Under the pieces are notes generated by a model, which was not told the DNA's origin, did no database searches, and saw only the letters and a list, made by a program, of their open reading frames with translations. From assembly GCA_965228905.1 (NCBI GenBank), contig CBDDII010000002.1, forward strand, positions 1,116,001-1,180,000: DNA of 64,000 nt, in the 5' to 3' direction. Each line of letters opens with the position of its first letter. The first letter of the stretch is position 1. The position numbers and the translations under genes were made by a program. The stretch comes from CALKXV01 sp965228905. GTDB lineage: Bacteria; Pseudomonadota; Alphaproteobacteria; Rhodobacterales; Rhodobacteraceae. Of this stretch, positions 15,455 through 24,674 are shown piece by piece.

Positions 15455-18031
15455 TTACTCGGCGGCGAGGGGTTTCGACATGGCGGCGATGAGGGCGGCA
15501 AGTTCGGGGCGGCACGACCCGCAGCTTGTGCCCGCGCCGGTGCAGGCGCCAAGGGCATCGACGCTGACGGCCCCCCCGGCAATTGCCTTTTCAAGGGTGT
15601 TGCGCCCGACGTTCATGCAGGAACAGACGAGGGCGCCCGGATCCTCGACGCCTGCGCCGGGGAAGCCGGCGAGAGTGGCGATGCCTTCGAACCCCTTGCC
15701 GATCTGGGCGATGACATGGGGGCGTGACAAGGCGACGGGCCTTTGTGACGCAAAGAAAAGGGCAACGACGGTGCCGTCAATCGAAAGAGCCAGGCGGCAG
15801 GCGCCCTGCTTGGGGTCTTCGACAACGGCGATGGTCGCTTCTTCGATGCCCGTCAATTGGGTGACGAAACCGGCCCAGTCGCCCGGTGTCTCAAGGCCCG
15901 CCAGTTCTGCCTGCCAGCCGGTGTTGGTGCGGGCAACGGCGGCGTAGTCACCCATTGGCGCGATCTCGGCGCTGGTGGCGAGGTAGCCGTGCCAGGCGGC
16001 CTGGAACCGGGTGGCGCTGACCCGTGCGGCCTTGGAGGCGGGTTGGCCGGATGTGGGGTCTGTCGTGGTGTCCACGACGCCGTTGACCCAGCTTGCCGCG
16101 CTTTTGCGGCGGGTCCAGTGCATCGGGGCGAAAAGCGATCCCTTCGGCGTTCCGGGCGTGATCCGCGCGCGGAAATGGGCCGTGTTCGCGCCGGATGTAA
16201 GCGTGACGATGTCGGTGGCGGCCAGGCCAAGTTGGCTGGCATCCTCGGGGTGGATTTCGACGAAGGGTTCGGCCAGGTGGCCGCCAAGGCGCGGGGATTT
16301 CCCGGTGCGCGTCATCGTGTGCCACTGGTCGCGGATACGCCCGGTGTTCAGGCGGAATTCCTCGGGGGCTGCGATGGCGGGGGCCGTGATCGGCAGCATT
16401 TTTGCGCGGCCGTCCGGGTGATAGAACTTTCCGTCAGCAAAGAAGCGGCGATCGTCTTCGGGCCATTGGCGGGGTTGCAGGGTGTCGTAGTCGAGACCCG
16501 CGAATCCGGAAAGGTCGAGGTCGCGCCCGAAGTCCTGCGTGGCGTCGGAGAGGGCTACGTATTCGGCAAAGATGTCGTCCGGGCCAGAGTAGGTGAAAGC
16601 CTTTGCCCAGCCCATGCGGGCGGCGACGTCGGAGATGATCTGCCAGTCCGGGCGGGCCTTGCCGGGGGCAGGCAGGAAGGCGCGTTGCCGAGAAATCCGG
16701 CGTTCGGAATTGGTGATGGTGCCGTCCTTTTCGCCCCATCCTGTCGCGGGTAGCAGCACGTCGGCAAGATCGCCGGTATCGGTTTTTTCGATGATGTCGG
16801 TGACGACGGTAAAAGGCACATTGGCGATGGCCTCGGCCACGTTGTTGGCCGATGGAAGGCTGACGGCGGGGTTCGTCGACATCACCCAAAGCGCCTTGAT
16901 CCGGCCCGAAGCGCAGGCTTCGAACAGGTCGACGGCCTTCAGACCCTGACTGTCGCAGATGGTCGGCGCGTTCCAGAAGGTCTGGACGGCGGCGCGATGG
17001 TCGGGATTTTCAATGTCGAGGTGGTTGGCCAGCATGTTGGCCAGCCCGCCCACTTCGCGCCCGCCCATGGCGTTCGGCTGGCCGGTGACGGAAAACGGGC
17101 CCATGCCGGGCTTGCCGATCCGGCCCGTGGCAAGGTGGCAATTCAGGATCGCGTTGACCTTGTCGGTGCCGGCGCTGGACTGGTTCACGCCCTGGGAATA
17201 GACGGTGACGACCTTTTCGGTTTCCGCCCACATCCGGTAGAAGTTCTGGAGCGTAAGGGCATCCAATCCGCTGTCCGTCGGTTCCGAGGCCCGCGCGGCC
17301 TGGATCGCGTCGCGGCAGCCGTTGACGTGATCGTGGACGAAAGGCAGGTCGATTTTCTGCGTGTCGGCCAGATAGGCCAGCAAGCCGTTGAACAGCGCGA
17401 TGTCGCCGTCGGCGGAGATCCCGAGGTGGTGGTCGGCCAGTTCCGAGGTCGCCGTGTGCCGGGGGTCGACGTTCACGATGGTCAGGTTCGGTCGGGCCTG
17501 TTTGGCGGCGAGGATACGCTGGTGCAACACGGGGTGACACCAGGCGAGGTTCGAGCCGACAAGGATGATCAGGTCAGCCTCTTCAAGGTCGCTGTAGGTG
17601 CCGGGCACGGTGTCAGTGCCGAAGGCGCGTTTGTGACCGGCGACAGAAGACGCCATGCAAAGCCTTGAATTCGTGTCGATATTCGCCGATCCGATGAAGC
17701 CTTTCATCAGCTTGTTGGCAACGTAGTAATCCTCGGTCAGCAATTGGCCGGAGACGTAGAAAGCCACGCTGTCGGGGCCGTGTTCGTTGATGGCCGAAGT
17801 GAATTCGTCGGCGACACGTTGCAGGGCGTTGTCCCAATCCGCCTCTTTGCCGTCGATCATGGGGGTCAGCAGGCGGCCGTCGAGGTCGATGGTTTCGCCA
17901 AGTGCCGAGCCCTTGGAGCAGAGCCGACCGAAGTTTGCGGGATGGTCCGGATCGCCCTTGATCGTGCCGTCTGGCGATGCAAGCACGCCGCAGCCGACGC
18001 CGCAGTAGGGGCAGGTGGTACAGGTGGTCAT
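15455..18031 (-). CDS. nasA: Assimilatory nitrate reductase catalytic subunit
   Basis: A cytoplasmic molybdopterin enzyme of 858 residues that reduces nitrate to nitrite. The N-terminal [4Fe-4S] site is Cys7, Cys10, Cys14 and Cys38. The bis-MGD-binding core follows (for example SNLAWCHPVLHQRI and FWNAP segments). The last 50 residues carry an extra BFD-like [2Fe-2S] domain (CSCMNVG...CGSC), as in Klebsiella NasA-type enzymes. There is no export signal. Its ATG overlaps the stop of the FAD subunit by four bases. It works with the neighbouring NasB-like protein as electron donor. Confidence 0.95.
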   Translation of the reverse strand: MTTCTTCPYCGVGCGVLASPDGTIKGDPDHPANFGRLCSKGSALGETIDLDGRLLTPMIDGKEADWDNALQRVADEFTSAINEHGPDSVAFYVSGQLLTEDYYVANKLMKGFIGSANIDTNSRLCMASSVAGHKRAFGTDTVPGTYSDLEEADLIILVGSNLAWCHPVLHQRILAAKQARPNLTIVNVDPRHTATSELADHHLGISADGDIALFNGLLAYLADTQKIDLPFVHDHVNGCRDAIQAARASEPTDSGLDALTLQNFYRMWAETEKVVTVYSQGVNQSSAGTDKVNAILNCHLATGRIGKPGMGPFSVTGQPNAMGGREVGGLANMLANHLDIENPDHRAAVQTFWNAPTICDSQGLKAVDLFEACASGRIKALWVMSTNPAVSLPSANNVAEAIANVPFTVVTDIIEKTDTGDLADVLLPATGWGEKDGTITNSERRISRQRAFLPAPGKARPDWQIISDVAARMGWAKAFTYSGPDDIFAEYVALSDATQDFGRDLDLSGFAGLDYDTLQPRQWPEDDRRFFADGKFYHPDGRAKMLPITAPAIAAPEEFRLNTGRIRDQWHTMTRTGKSPRLGGHLAEPFVEIHPEDASQLGLAATDIVTLTSGANTAHFRARITPGTPKGSLFAPMHWTRRKSAASWVNGVVDTTTDPTSGQPASKAARVSATRFQAAWHGYLATSAEIAPMGDYAAVARTNTGWQAELAGLETPGDWAGFVTQLTGIEEATIAVVEDPKQGACRLALSIDGTVVALFFASQRPVALSRPHVIAQIGKGFEGIATLAGFPGAGVEDPGALVCSCMNVGRNTLEKAIAGGAVSVDALGACTGAGTSCGSCRPELAALIAAMSKPLAAE

Positions 18032-19365
18032 GCCGCTTGCCAGTTGGCTGGGGGTTCCGTCGGTGTCGAGTTGCGCCCGGTTTTTTCTAGGTTGTCGCCG
18101 TTGCTGCCAGTGGTTTCCGCATCATGCGGTGGGGCTGCAACGGCCACTGAAGGGTCTGGTGTGGTCCCTCCCTGAAAAGCGGGGCCAAAGATCAGGGTGT
18201 CGCGCATGGTCGCGATGTCGGTCTTGTCGCGGATCAGGCCGAAGAACCAGTTGCTGTCGGCGGTATCGCCGTACATGACCGCACCGATCAGTCGCTCGGC
18301 TTCGATCACCAGCCGCCGGTAGACGCCATGGGTCGGGTCGCGGAAGATGATGTCTTCACGTTCGCTGCCATCTGCGAAGTCTCCCGCGCTGAAAAGATCG
18401 CATCCGGTGACTTTCAGTTTCGTGGACAGTTGCTTGATGGCGAAGGCGTCCTTGTCACCAAGAAGCACCTTCGCCAGCACTTTGGCCTGATCGTAGAGCG
18501 GTGCGACCAGACCGAAGAGACTGCCTTCGAACTCGACGCATTCGCCAAGCGCATAGATGTTGTCGTCCGAGGTCTGCATCTGCGCGTCGACCTCGATGGC
18601 GCGCCGGACCGAAAGTCCGGAGGCTTTTGCCAGTGTCACCTCGGGGCGGATGCCGACGGCCATGACCACGATATCGGCATCAAGGGTGGTGCCGTCTTCC
18701 AGTTCCACGCCTTCGACCTTGTCGGTCCCAAGGATGCGTTTGGTCGAGGCTTCGATTTTCACGTCGATGCCGCGCCGTTCCAGATCCCTTTTCAGAAGGT
18801 CACCGGCGGCCATGTCCAACTGGCGTTCCATCAGGTGGGTGGCAAGGTGCAGGACCGTCACTTCCATCCCGCGCAGCCGAAGTGCAGCGGCGGCTTCAAG
18901 CCCGAGAAGGCCGCCGCCGATCACGATGGCCCGCGCACCGGGGTTGCCTGCTGCGTGCAGCATCGCGCTTGTGTCTTCGAGATCGCGGAAGGCGACGACG
19001 CCGGGCAGGTCGTGTCCGGGGCAGGGGATGATGAAGGCGGAAGAGCCGGTGGCAAAGACCAGTTTGTCATAGGGAACATGGCCCTTTTCGCCGATCACGA
19101 CCTTCATCTCGCGGTCGATGGCGATGACCTTTTCGCCGAAGCGGCAGGTTACCTTGCGCTCGGCGTACCAGGTGTCGTCGTGGGTGACGATTTCGTCATA
19201 GCTTTTTTCGCCCGACAGGACGGGGGACAACATGATGCGGTTGTAGTTGCCGCGTGGTTCGGCGTTGAACAGCGTGACGTCATAGGCCTCTGGCGCACCG
19301 TCGAAGAGATGTTCCAGCAACCGCCCCGACGCCATACCCGCGCCGATGACAACGAGTTTCTGCAT
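18028..19365 (-). CDS. nasB: FAD-dependent NAD(P)H oxidoreductase, NasB/NirB N-terminal type
   Basis: A 445-residue flavoprotein with two Rossmann motifs: VIGAGMASGRLLEHL at the N-terminus (FAD) and AIVIGGGLLGLEAAAALRLRG near 145-165 (NAD(P)H), plus IYALGECVEF. It matches the N-terminal half of NirB and the small nitrate-reductase subunit (NasC of Klebsiella). It lacks the BFD and siroheme domains of a nitrite reductase. It should pass electrons from NAD(P)H to NasA. A longer open frame upstream is rejected because the ATG at 19365 coincides exactly with the family's N-terminus. The final 40 residues are low-complexity (Thr/Pro/Ala-rich). Confidence 0.88.
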   Translation of the reverse strand: MQKLVVIGAGMASGRLLEHLFDGAPEAYDVTLFNAEPRGNYNRIMLSPVLSGEKSYDEIVTHDDTWYAERKVTCRFGEKVIAIDREMKVVIGEKGHVPYDKLVFATGSSAFIIPCPGHDLPGVVAFRDLEDTSAMLHAAGNPGARAIVIGGGLLGLEAAAALRLRGMEVTVLHLATHLMERQLDMAAGDLLKRDLERRGIDVKIEASTKRILGTDKVEGVELEDGTTLDADIVVMAVGIRPEVTLAKASGLSVRRAIEVDAQMQTSDDNIYALGECVEFEGSLFGLVAPLYDQAKVLAKVLLGDKDAFAIKQLSTKLKVTGCDLFSAGDFADGSEREDIIFRDPTHGVYRRLVIEAERLIGAVMYGDTADSNWFFGLIRDKTDIATMRDTLIFGPAFQGGTTPDPSVAVAAPPHDAETTGSNGDNLEKTGRNSTPTEPPANWQAA

Positions 19366-19376
19366 GGGCGCGCTCC

Positions 19377-20312
19377 TCAGCAATACCAGGCGACGACATA
19401 GGCGACTTCGCCGTCCCGATAGATCGGAAGTGCGACGACCGAGCCGTAGCCGGCAGGAATGTCGGGAACCCCTGCGGCGGCCAGCGGAATGCCCGTGCCC
19501 AGAACCTGACCGATCAGGCCCTGCCAGGCCTGGGCGCGGCGCACCTTTTCTTCGGACCAGAGCGCGCCTTCGGTGGCACAGATCCCGTCGATCAGGATGG
19601 CTTCGTTTGCCGCGCCGACCTTTGCCGTGCGGGCGTCCCAGATCTCGAAGCGGCGGGCGAGCGGGGTGCCGCGTGCGGAAAGAAGTGCAAGCACATAGCT
19701 GCGTGCGGCGGGAACCGGGACGGGCAGGCCCAGCCCCGTCGTCAGCCCCGCCTTGCCCGCACTGTCGGCGCGGATGAAGCGGTAGCCCGAACCAAGGTCG
19801 CGCATCAGGATCGGCGTGTCGGAGGCCCAGACACCCCCCGGCAGGCCTTGTCCGCGCGGGAAATGGGTGTGCTGGCTGACCCATTCGAAGTGTTTCGCGG
19901 CCCCGTAATAGCCATCGTCCAGCATCATCAGGCCATCGTTTTCCGACCAGACCTCGATCGCGCCCGTGCGTTCGGCGTCATCGCCGCAAAGCACGACCAG
20001 AACGGCTTTCAAAGCGGCACCGTCAAAGACCGGAATGGCCACGGCGCTGGTAAGGCCGGCCTCTTTCGCGGCCTCGGTCCGTTTGAAGTAAGAGCCGTCG
20101 AATTCCTTCAGAACGACCGGGCGTGCTTCGTCCCAGGCCTTGCCCGGAAGGCCCTCGCCCCGGCCAAAGCTTTCGCGGCGCGAGGCTTCTTCGAAGGCCG
20201 ACAACTCACCGTAGTTGCCGCCCGCCAGTTGAAGCCTGTCGCCCTCGGGCACCCAGACTTCGCTTACCTGAACGAAGGTCTTGGCCGCCTTGTCCAATGT
20301 CGCTTCCATCAT
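19377..20312 (-). CDS. Tandem GAF-domain protein inside the nitrate operon
   Basis: A 311-residue protein with two GAF-like repeats. Each has a RGEGLPGKAWDEARPVV or RGQGLPGGVWASDTPIL motif (residues about 52-70 and 170-190), followed by AIPVF/GLPVPV segments. There is no output domain, no cysteine cluster and no signal peptide. It is translationally coupled to the ATPase gene (ATGA overlap; start 20312 chosen for that reason) and is followed after 11 bases by nasB. GAF domains bind small ligands, so a metabolite-sensing role in nitrate uptake or reduction is plausible but unproven. Confidence 0.8.
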   Translation of the reverse strand: MMEATLDKAAKTFVQVSEVWVPEGDRLQLAGGNYGELSAFEEASRRESFGRGEGLPGKAWDEARPVVLKEFDGSYFKRTEAAKEAGLTSAVAIPVFDGAALKAVLVVLCGDDAERTGAIEVWSENDGLMMLDDGYYGAAKHFEWVSQHTHFPRGQGLPGGVWASDTPILMRDLGSGYRFIRADSAGKAGLTTGLGLPVPVPAARSYVLALLSARGTPLARRFEIWDARTAKVGAANEAILIDGICATEGALWSEEKVRRAQAWQGLIGQVLGTGIPLAAAGVPDIPAGYGSVVALPIYRDGEVAYVVAWYC

Positions 20313-22009
20313 GCGGCTTCGTCCTTCGCTTCGGCCGCATCCGTGGCTGCGGCTGGCTTTTCCTTGGGCGTTGCGCCGTGTTCGTATTCTTCGAGGAAGC
20401 TCAGAACCTGCTCGCGGTAGAGATAGTAATCGGGGTGTTCCAGAAGGGCCTTGCGGGTGCGGGGCCGTGGAAGATCGACGTCGACGATCCGACCGATTGT
20501 CGCTTGCGGGCCGTTGGTCATCATCACCACGCGGTCGGCCAGAAGGATCGCTTCGTCCACATCGTGGGTGACGCAGATGGCGGTGACCTTGGTGCGTGAC
20601 CAGACTTCCATCAGCACCTCTTGCAACTCCCACCGTGTCAGGCTGTCGAGCATCCCGAAGGGTTCGTCGAGAAGCAGGAGCTTGGGCGACAGGGCAAAGG
20701 CGCGGGCGATGCCGACGCGCTGTTTCATGCCGTTGGAGAGGTCCGAGGCGCTCTTGTCCATGCTGTCGGCCAGACCGACCCGTTCCAGGTAGTATTCGAC
20801 CACGTCCTGGCGTTCCGCCTGACTGGCGCGGGGGTAGACGCGATCGACACCGATGGCGACGTTTTCCTTGGCCGTCAGCCAGGGGAAAAGGTTGGGCGAT
20901 TGAAAGACCACGGCGCGTTCGGGGTCGGCACCTTCGACATGGCGGCCGTCAAGCTTGATCGCGCCTTTCGAGATTTCGTTCAGCCCGGCGGCCATCGTCA
21001 GGACGGTAGACTTGCCGCAGCCCGAGTGCCCGATCAGCGAGATGAATTCGCCCTTGTTGATCTTGAGGTCGAAGTCTTCGACCACGGTCAATGGCCCCTT
21101 GGGCGTGGGATAGACCTTGTGAAGTTGCGAGAAGTCCAGGAAACGCTGGTCGATCATGCCTTCCGTCGCCTTCGCCACGGCGGCGGGCAACCCGTGGATG
21201 GGCGTGACGTCGGGCAGGATGCGCGAGCCTTCGACCTTGGCTTCGATGCCGACGTCCATCAGGTATTTGGTGACATCGGCGCGGAGCGTCTTGAAGTCGT
21301 CGTTGTGGTTCATCTCCATACGGTCGCGCGGGCGCGGGATGTTCACGGTGAACTCTTCGCCAAGCGTCCCGTCCGGGTTCAGGGCGATGATGCGGTCGGC
21401 GAGGATGATCGCCTCGTCCACATCGTTGGTGATAAGGACGCAGGTCTTCTTGGCCTCTTGCCATATCGATTCGATTTCGTCGGCAAGATTGGCGCGGGTC
21501 AGGGCGTCGAGGGCCGAGAGGGGTTCGTCCAGCAACAGCACTTCGGGGTTCATCGCAAGGGCGCGGGCGACGTTCACGCGCTGGCGCATCCCCCCGGAAA
21601 GTTCGGCAGGGCGCCGCGCGGTGGCGTGGCTGAGGCCCACCATGTCGACGTAATGGGCGACCTTTTCAGCACGTTCGGCCTTGGAGAGTTTCGGGAACAC
21701 CGTGTCGACGGCAAGCCCGACGTTGCCGTTGACCGTCAGCCAGGGCATCAGCGAGTAGCTTTGGAAGATCACGCCGCGCTCGGGGCCGGGGCCGGTGATC
21801 GGCGCACCCTTGAAGGTGGCCGTCCCGGTGGTTGGTGTGTCGAGCCCTGCAAGCAGGTTGATCAGCGTGGTCTTGCCAGTGCCGGAGAACCCCAGCAGCA
21901 CCAGGAACTCGCCTTCTTTCACGTCCAGCGTGATGTTCTTCAGAACGTCCGTGCGATCATCGCCGGTGCCGAAGCTTTTCGAGACATTGTCGAGTTTGAG
22001 AAAGCTCAT
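20309..22009 (-). CDS. Nitrate ABC transporter, two ATPase domains fused (NrtC+NrtD type)
   Basis: A 566-residue protein with two complete ABC ATPase domains in one chain. Domain 1 has Walker A GFSGTGKTT, signature LSGGMRQR and Walker B LLLDEPLSALDA. Domain 2 (from about residue 290) has GHSGCGKST, LSNGMKQR and LLLDEPFGMLD. Both resemble NrtD/TauB-type ATPases. Cyanobacterial systems use separate NrtC and NrtD proteins, with a binding domain on NrtC; here a covalent heterodimer serves NrtB. The linker (about residues 225-290) shows no substrate-binding domain. It lies between nrtB and the GAF gene in the operon. Confidence 0.92.
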   Translation of the reverse strand: MSFLKLDNVSKSFGTGDDRTDVLKNITLDVKEGEFLVLLGFSGTGKTTLINLLAGLDTPTTGTATFKGAPITGPGPERGVIFQSYSLMPWLTVNGNVGLAVDTVFPKLSKAERAEKVAHYVDMVGLSHATARRPAELSGGMRQRVNVARALAMNPEVLLLDEPLSALDALTRANLADEIESIWQEAKKTCVLITNDVDEAIILADRIIALNPDGTLGEEFTVNIPRPRDRMEMNHNDDFKTLRADVTKYLMDVGIEAKVEGSRILPDVTPIHGLPAAVAKATEGMIDQRFLDFSQLHKVYPTPKGPLTVVEDFDLKINKGEFISLIGHSGCGKSTVLTMAAGLNEISKGAIKLDGRHVEGADPERAVVFQSPNLFPWLTAKENVAIGVDRVYPRASQAERQDVVEYYLERVGLADSMDKSASDLSNGMKQRVGIARAFALSPKLLLLDEPFGMLDSLTRWELQEVLMEVWSRTKVTAICVTHDVDEAILLADRVVMMTNGPQATIGRIVDVDLPRPRTRKALLEHPDYYLYREQVLSFLEEYEHGATPKEKPAAATDAAEAKDEAA

Positions 22010-22053
22010 GTCAGATCCTTTGTTGCGCTACCGTTGCGTGGTGTGAGCGCGGC

Positions 22054-23139
22054 TCACCGGTTGTTCGAGAAAGTGAACATGGACTGAAGCGCATACATCA
22101 CCCGGTCCAGCAGGAAGCCGATGATCCCGATGGTCAGGACCGCGACGATGATCTTGGCCAGCGACTGGCTGGAGCCGTTCTGGAACTCGTCCCAGACGAA
22201 TTTGCCAAGGCCGGGGTTCTGGGCCAGCATTTCGGCGGCGATCAGCACCATCCAGCCAACGCCGAGCGACAGGCGCAGCCCGGTGAAGATCAGGGGCAGG
22301 GCCGAGGGCAGGACCAGCTTGGTGATCTTGGTATAGGTGTTCATCTTCAACACCTTGGAGACGCTGACCAGATCCTTGTCGATGGAGGACACGCCAAGGG
22401 CGGTGTTGATGAGTGTCGGCCAGAGCGAGCAGAGCGTCACGGTGATGGCCGAGACAAGGAAGGATTTCGCGAAGAATCCGTCGCTGGCGTAGGTGGCCGA
22501 GACGACCATGGTGACGATCGGCAGCCAGGCAAGCGGTGAGACCGGTTTGAAGATCTGGATCAACGGGTTGAGGGCGGCGTTTGCCGTGGCAGAAAGCCCG
22601 GCGGCGATGCCAAGGGGAATGGCGACGACCGACGCGATCAGGAAGCCGAAGAAGACGGTTTTGATCGAGGTCCAAATCTGATCGTAGTAGGTCGGTTTGC
22701 CGGTGTAGACCCGTTCCTTCACGCGGTCGGCCTGGCCGTCGGCGATCAGTTTGGCGTTGCGTTCTTCCTGGCGGACATAAAAGGCCGCTTCCTTTTCCTT
22801 TTCGCGGGCTGCATCGGCGTGGAGGTTCTGGGCCTGTTCCCAGACATCCGCCGGTCCGGGGATCGCGCCAAGCGAGGTTTGCACCGTGGGCGCAAGGCTG
22901 GCCCATGCGGCAAGGAACAGGAAGATTGCCAGAAGGGGCACGCCGAGCAGCCGCCAGATTTCCGACATTTGTGCCTTGGGGTTGTCCCCTGCAGCAGCCC
23001 GAAGGAGTGGAGTGACCCAGGACAGGCCGAAGACCTGGAACCAGTTGTCGGCCTTGTTGATGCGAGTGAACAGGCGCTGGCGGCGCGCCTCTTTTTCGGC
23101 GTCTGCGGACTGAAGCGCGTCGGGATCAATGGCGGTCAT
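22054..23139 (-). CDS. nrtB: Nitrate ABC transporter permease
   Basis: A 361-residue membrane permease of the NrtB/TauC type, with about six to seven helices and the cytoplasmic coupling loop VLKMNTYTKITKLVLPSALP around residues 265-290. The N-terminus is longer than usual. It has an extra first helix at about 65-85 and a charged soluble stretch (residues 100-145, rich in Lys/Glu/Arg) before the permease core, as in other proteobacterial nitrate permeases. It sits between nrtA (68 bases upstream) and the fused ATPase gene (44 bases downstream). Confidence 0.93.
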   Translation of the reverse strand: MTAIDPDALQSADAEKEARRQRLFTRINKADNWFQVFGLSWVTPLLRAAAGDNPKAQMSEIWRLLGVPLLAIFLFLAAWASLAPTVQTSLGAIPGPADVWEQAQNLHADAAREKEKEAAFYVRQEERNAKLIADGQADRVKERVYTGKPTYYDQIWTSIKTVFFGFLIASVVAIPLGIAAGLSATANAALNPLIQIFKPVSPLAWLPIVTMVVSATYASDGFFAKSFLVSAITVTLCSLWPTLINTALGVSSIDKDLVSVSKVLKMNTYTKITKLVLPSALPLIFTGLRLSLGVGWMVLIAAEMLAQNPGLGKFVWDEFQNGSSQSLAKIIVAVLTIGIIGFLLDRVMYALQSMFTFSNNR

Positions 23140-23207
23140 GCTGTCAAACCTCGGGGTGTGAGAGAGTTGGGAAGGCCGGGTTTACCGGCCTTCCTGTGGT
23201 CTTGGGA

Positions 23208-24578
23208 TTAGCCCTGGACTTCGTTGCCGACGATGATCTGCTCGCCTTTCAGGCCGATCGGCAGGCTTTCCAGATAGGCGTTCGGGGCTTTGCCGTCGTA
23301 GGCGATGCCGTCGATGATGTCCTCGGCAGGGGTCGGTGCCTTGAAGCCGTCGCTGTCCCAGGGGAAGTCGGCTTCGTTGGCGAGGCCCTCGTCGACCAGC
23401 AGGCGGGCGGCTTCGAGATAGATCGCAGGCTTGTAGACCTCTTTCGCGGTCTCAAAGTACCATTCGTCGGACTTGGCTTCGGCGATCTGGCCCCAACGGC
23501 GCATTTGGGTCAGGTACCAGATGGCGTCCGAGTAATAGGGGTAGGTGGCGTTGTAGCGGAAGAAGACGTTGAAGTCGGGGACTTCGCGCTTGTCACCCTT
23601 TTCGTATTCGAAAGTGCCGGTCATCGAGTTGGCGATGACGTCATAGTCGGCACCCACGTATTCCGAGCGGCTGAGGATCTCGACAGCCTCGGGGCGGTTG
23701 GCGTTGTCGTTCTCGTCCAGCCAGATCGCGGCACGGATCAGCGCCTTGGTGATGGCGAGTGTCGTGTTCGGGTTTTCCTCGGCGAACTCTGCGGACAGGC
23801 CGAAGACTTTCTCGGGGTTGTTCTTCCAGAGTTCATAGTCGGTGATGACCGGAACGCCGATGCCCTTGAACACGGCTTGCTGGTTCCAGGGTTCGCCGAC
23901 GCAATAGCCGAAGATCGTGCCTGCTTCCATCGTGGCGGGCATCTGCGGCGGGGGAGTCACGGACAAAAGGACGTCAGCGCCGATCTGGCCCGAGATGTTT
24001 TCGGGGCTGTAGTAGCCGGGCTGAAGACCGCCGGCGGCCAGCCAGTAGCGGAGTTCGTAGTTGTGGGTTGAAACCGGGAAGACCATGCCCATGTTGAAGG
24101 GGATGCCCTGGTCCTTGTAATCCTCGACCACCGGTTTCAGCGCGGAGGCGGAAATCGGGTGCTGCGGGCGACCGTCGTCCATCGTCGGGACGTGGGCTTT
24201 CATTTCTTCCCAGATTTCGTTGGAAACGGTGATGCCGTTGCCGTTCAGGTCCATCGAGAAGGGCGTGATGATGTGCGCTTCGGTGCCATAGCCGATCGTG
24301 GCGGCCAGGGGCTGGCCTGCCAGCATGTGCGCGCCGTCGAGCTGGCCGTCGATCACACCGTCGAGAAGGACTTTCCAGTTGGCCTGGGCTTCAAGTGTTA
24401 CGAAGAGGCCTTCGTCCTCGAAATAGCCGTTTTCGTAGGCCACGGCGAGCGGTGCCATATCCGTCAGCTTGATAAAGCCGAATTTCAGTTCGTCCTTCTC
24501 AAGATCCAGGATCTGGGCCGAGGCCGTGCTGGCCATCAGCCCCGTCACCACTGTTACAACATTCAAAAGTCTGTTCAT
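23208..24578 (-). CDS. nrtA: Nitrate/nitrite ABC transporter substrate-binding protein
   Basis: A 456-residue periplasmic binding protein with a signal peptide (MNRLLNVVTVVTGLMASTASA). The NrtA/CmpA signature follows: LKFGFIKLTDMAPLAVAYENGYF, then a binding region with GAHMLAGQPLA and YCVGEPWNQQAV. The ATG at 24578 is chosen because it gives the signal peptide; a longer reading frame would run into the leader hairpin. A GGTTGGAA stretch precedes it. It is the first structural gene after the nasTS pair and its leader carries the predicted antiterminator. Confidence 0.93.
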   Translation of the reverse strand: MNRLLNVVTVVTGLMASTASAQILDLEKDELKFGFIKLTDMAPLAVAYENGYFEDEGLFVTLEAQANWKVLLDGVIDGQLDGAHMLAGQPLAATIGYGTEAHIITPFSMDLNGNGITVSNEIWEEMKAHVPTMDDGRPQHPISASALKPVVEDYKDQGIPFNMGMVFPVSTHNYELRYWLAAGGLQPGYYSPENISGQIGADVLLSVTPPPQMPATMEAGTIFGYCVGEPWNQQAVFKGIGVPVITDYELWKNNPEKVFGLSAEFAEENPNTTLAITKALIRAAIWLDENDNANRPEAVEILSRSEYVGADYDVIANSMTGTFEYEKGDKREVPDFNVFFRYNATYPYYSDAIWYLTQMRRWGQIAEAKSDEWYFETAKEVYKPAIYLEAARLLVDEGLANEADFPWDSDGFKAPTPAEDIIDGIAYDGKAPNAYLESLPIGLKGEQIIVGNEVQG

Positions 24579-24610
24579 CAGTTCCAACCTTGTTTTTCGT
24601 GTCTGAACGT

Positions 24611-24674
24611 AAAAAGCCGCCCGATCCGGACACACAGGGAGGAGGAGGAGTGTGTTCCCGGGTCGAGCGGCTTT
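24611..24674 (-). terminator. Leader terminator hairpin before nrtA, with CCUCC-rich loop
   Basis: The minus-strand leader folds into a long hairpin. The arms AAAGCCGC and GCGGCTTT are followed by TTTTT-type uridines, and an inner GGA(A)CACAC / GTGTGTCC stem supports an apical loop reading TCCTCCTCCTCCC. The U-run sits about 35 bases before the nrtA ATG. It reads as an intrinsic terminator that must be bypassed for nrt/nas expression. Confidence 0.7.

Noticed and set aside
14513..15727. 404-residue plus-strand frame opposite the cysG-like and nasA genes
   Set aside because: Glycine-rich shadow; the minus-strand genes have clear motifs and operon context.
19366..19884. N-terminal extension of the FAD oxidoreductase
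   Set aside because: The extension overlaps the GAF gene in another frame and the ATG at 19365 gives the canonical flavoprotein start.
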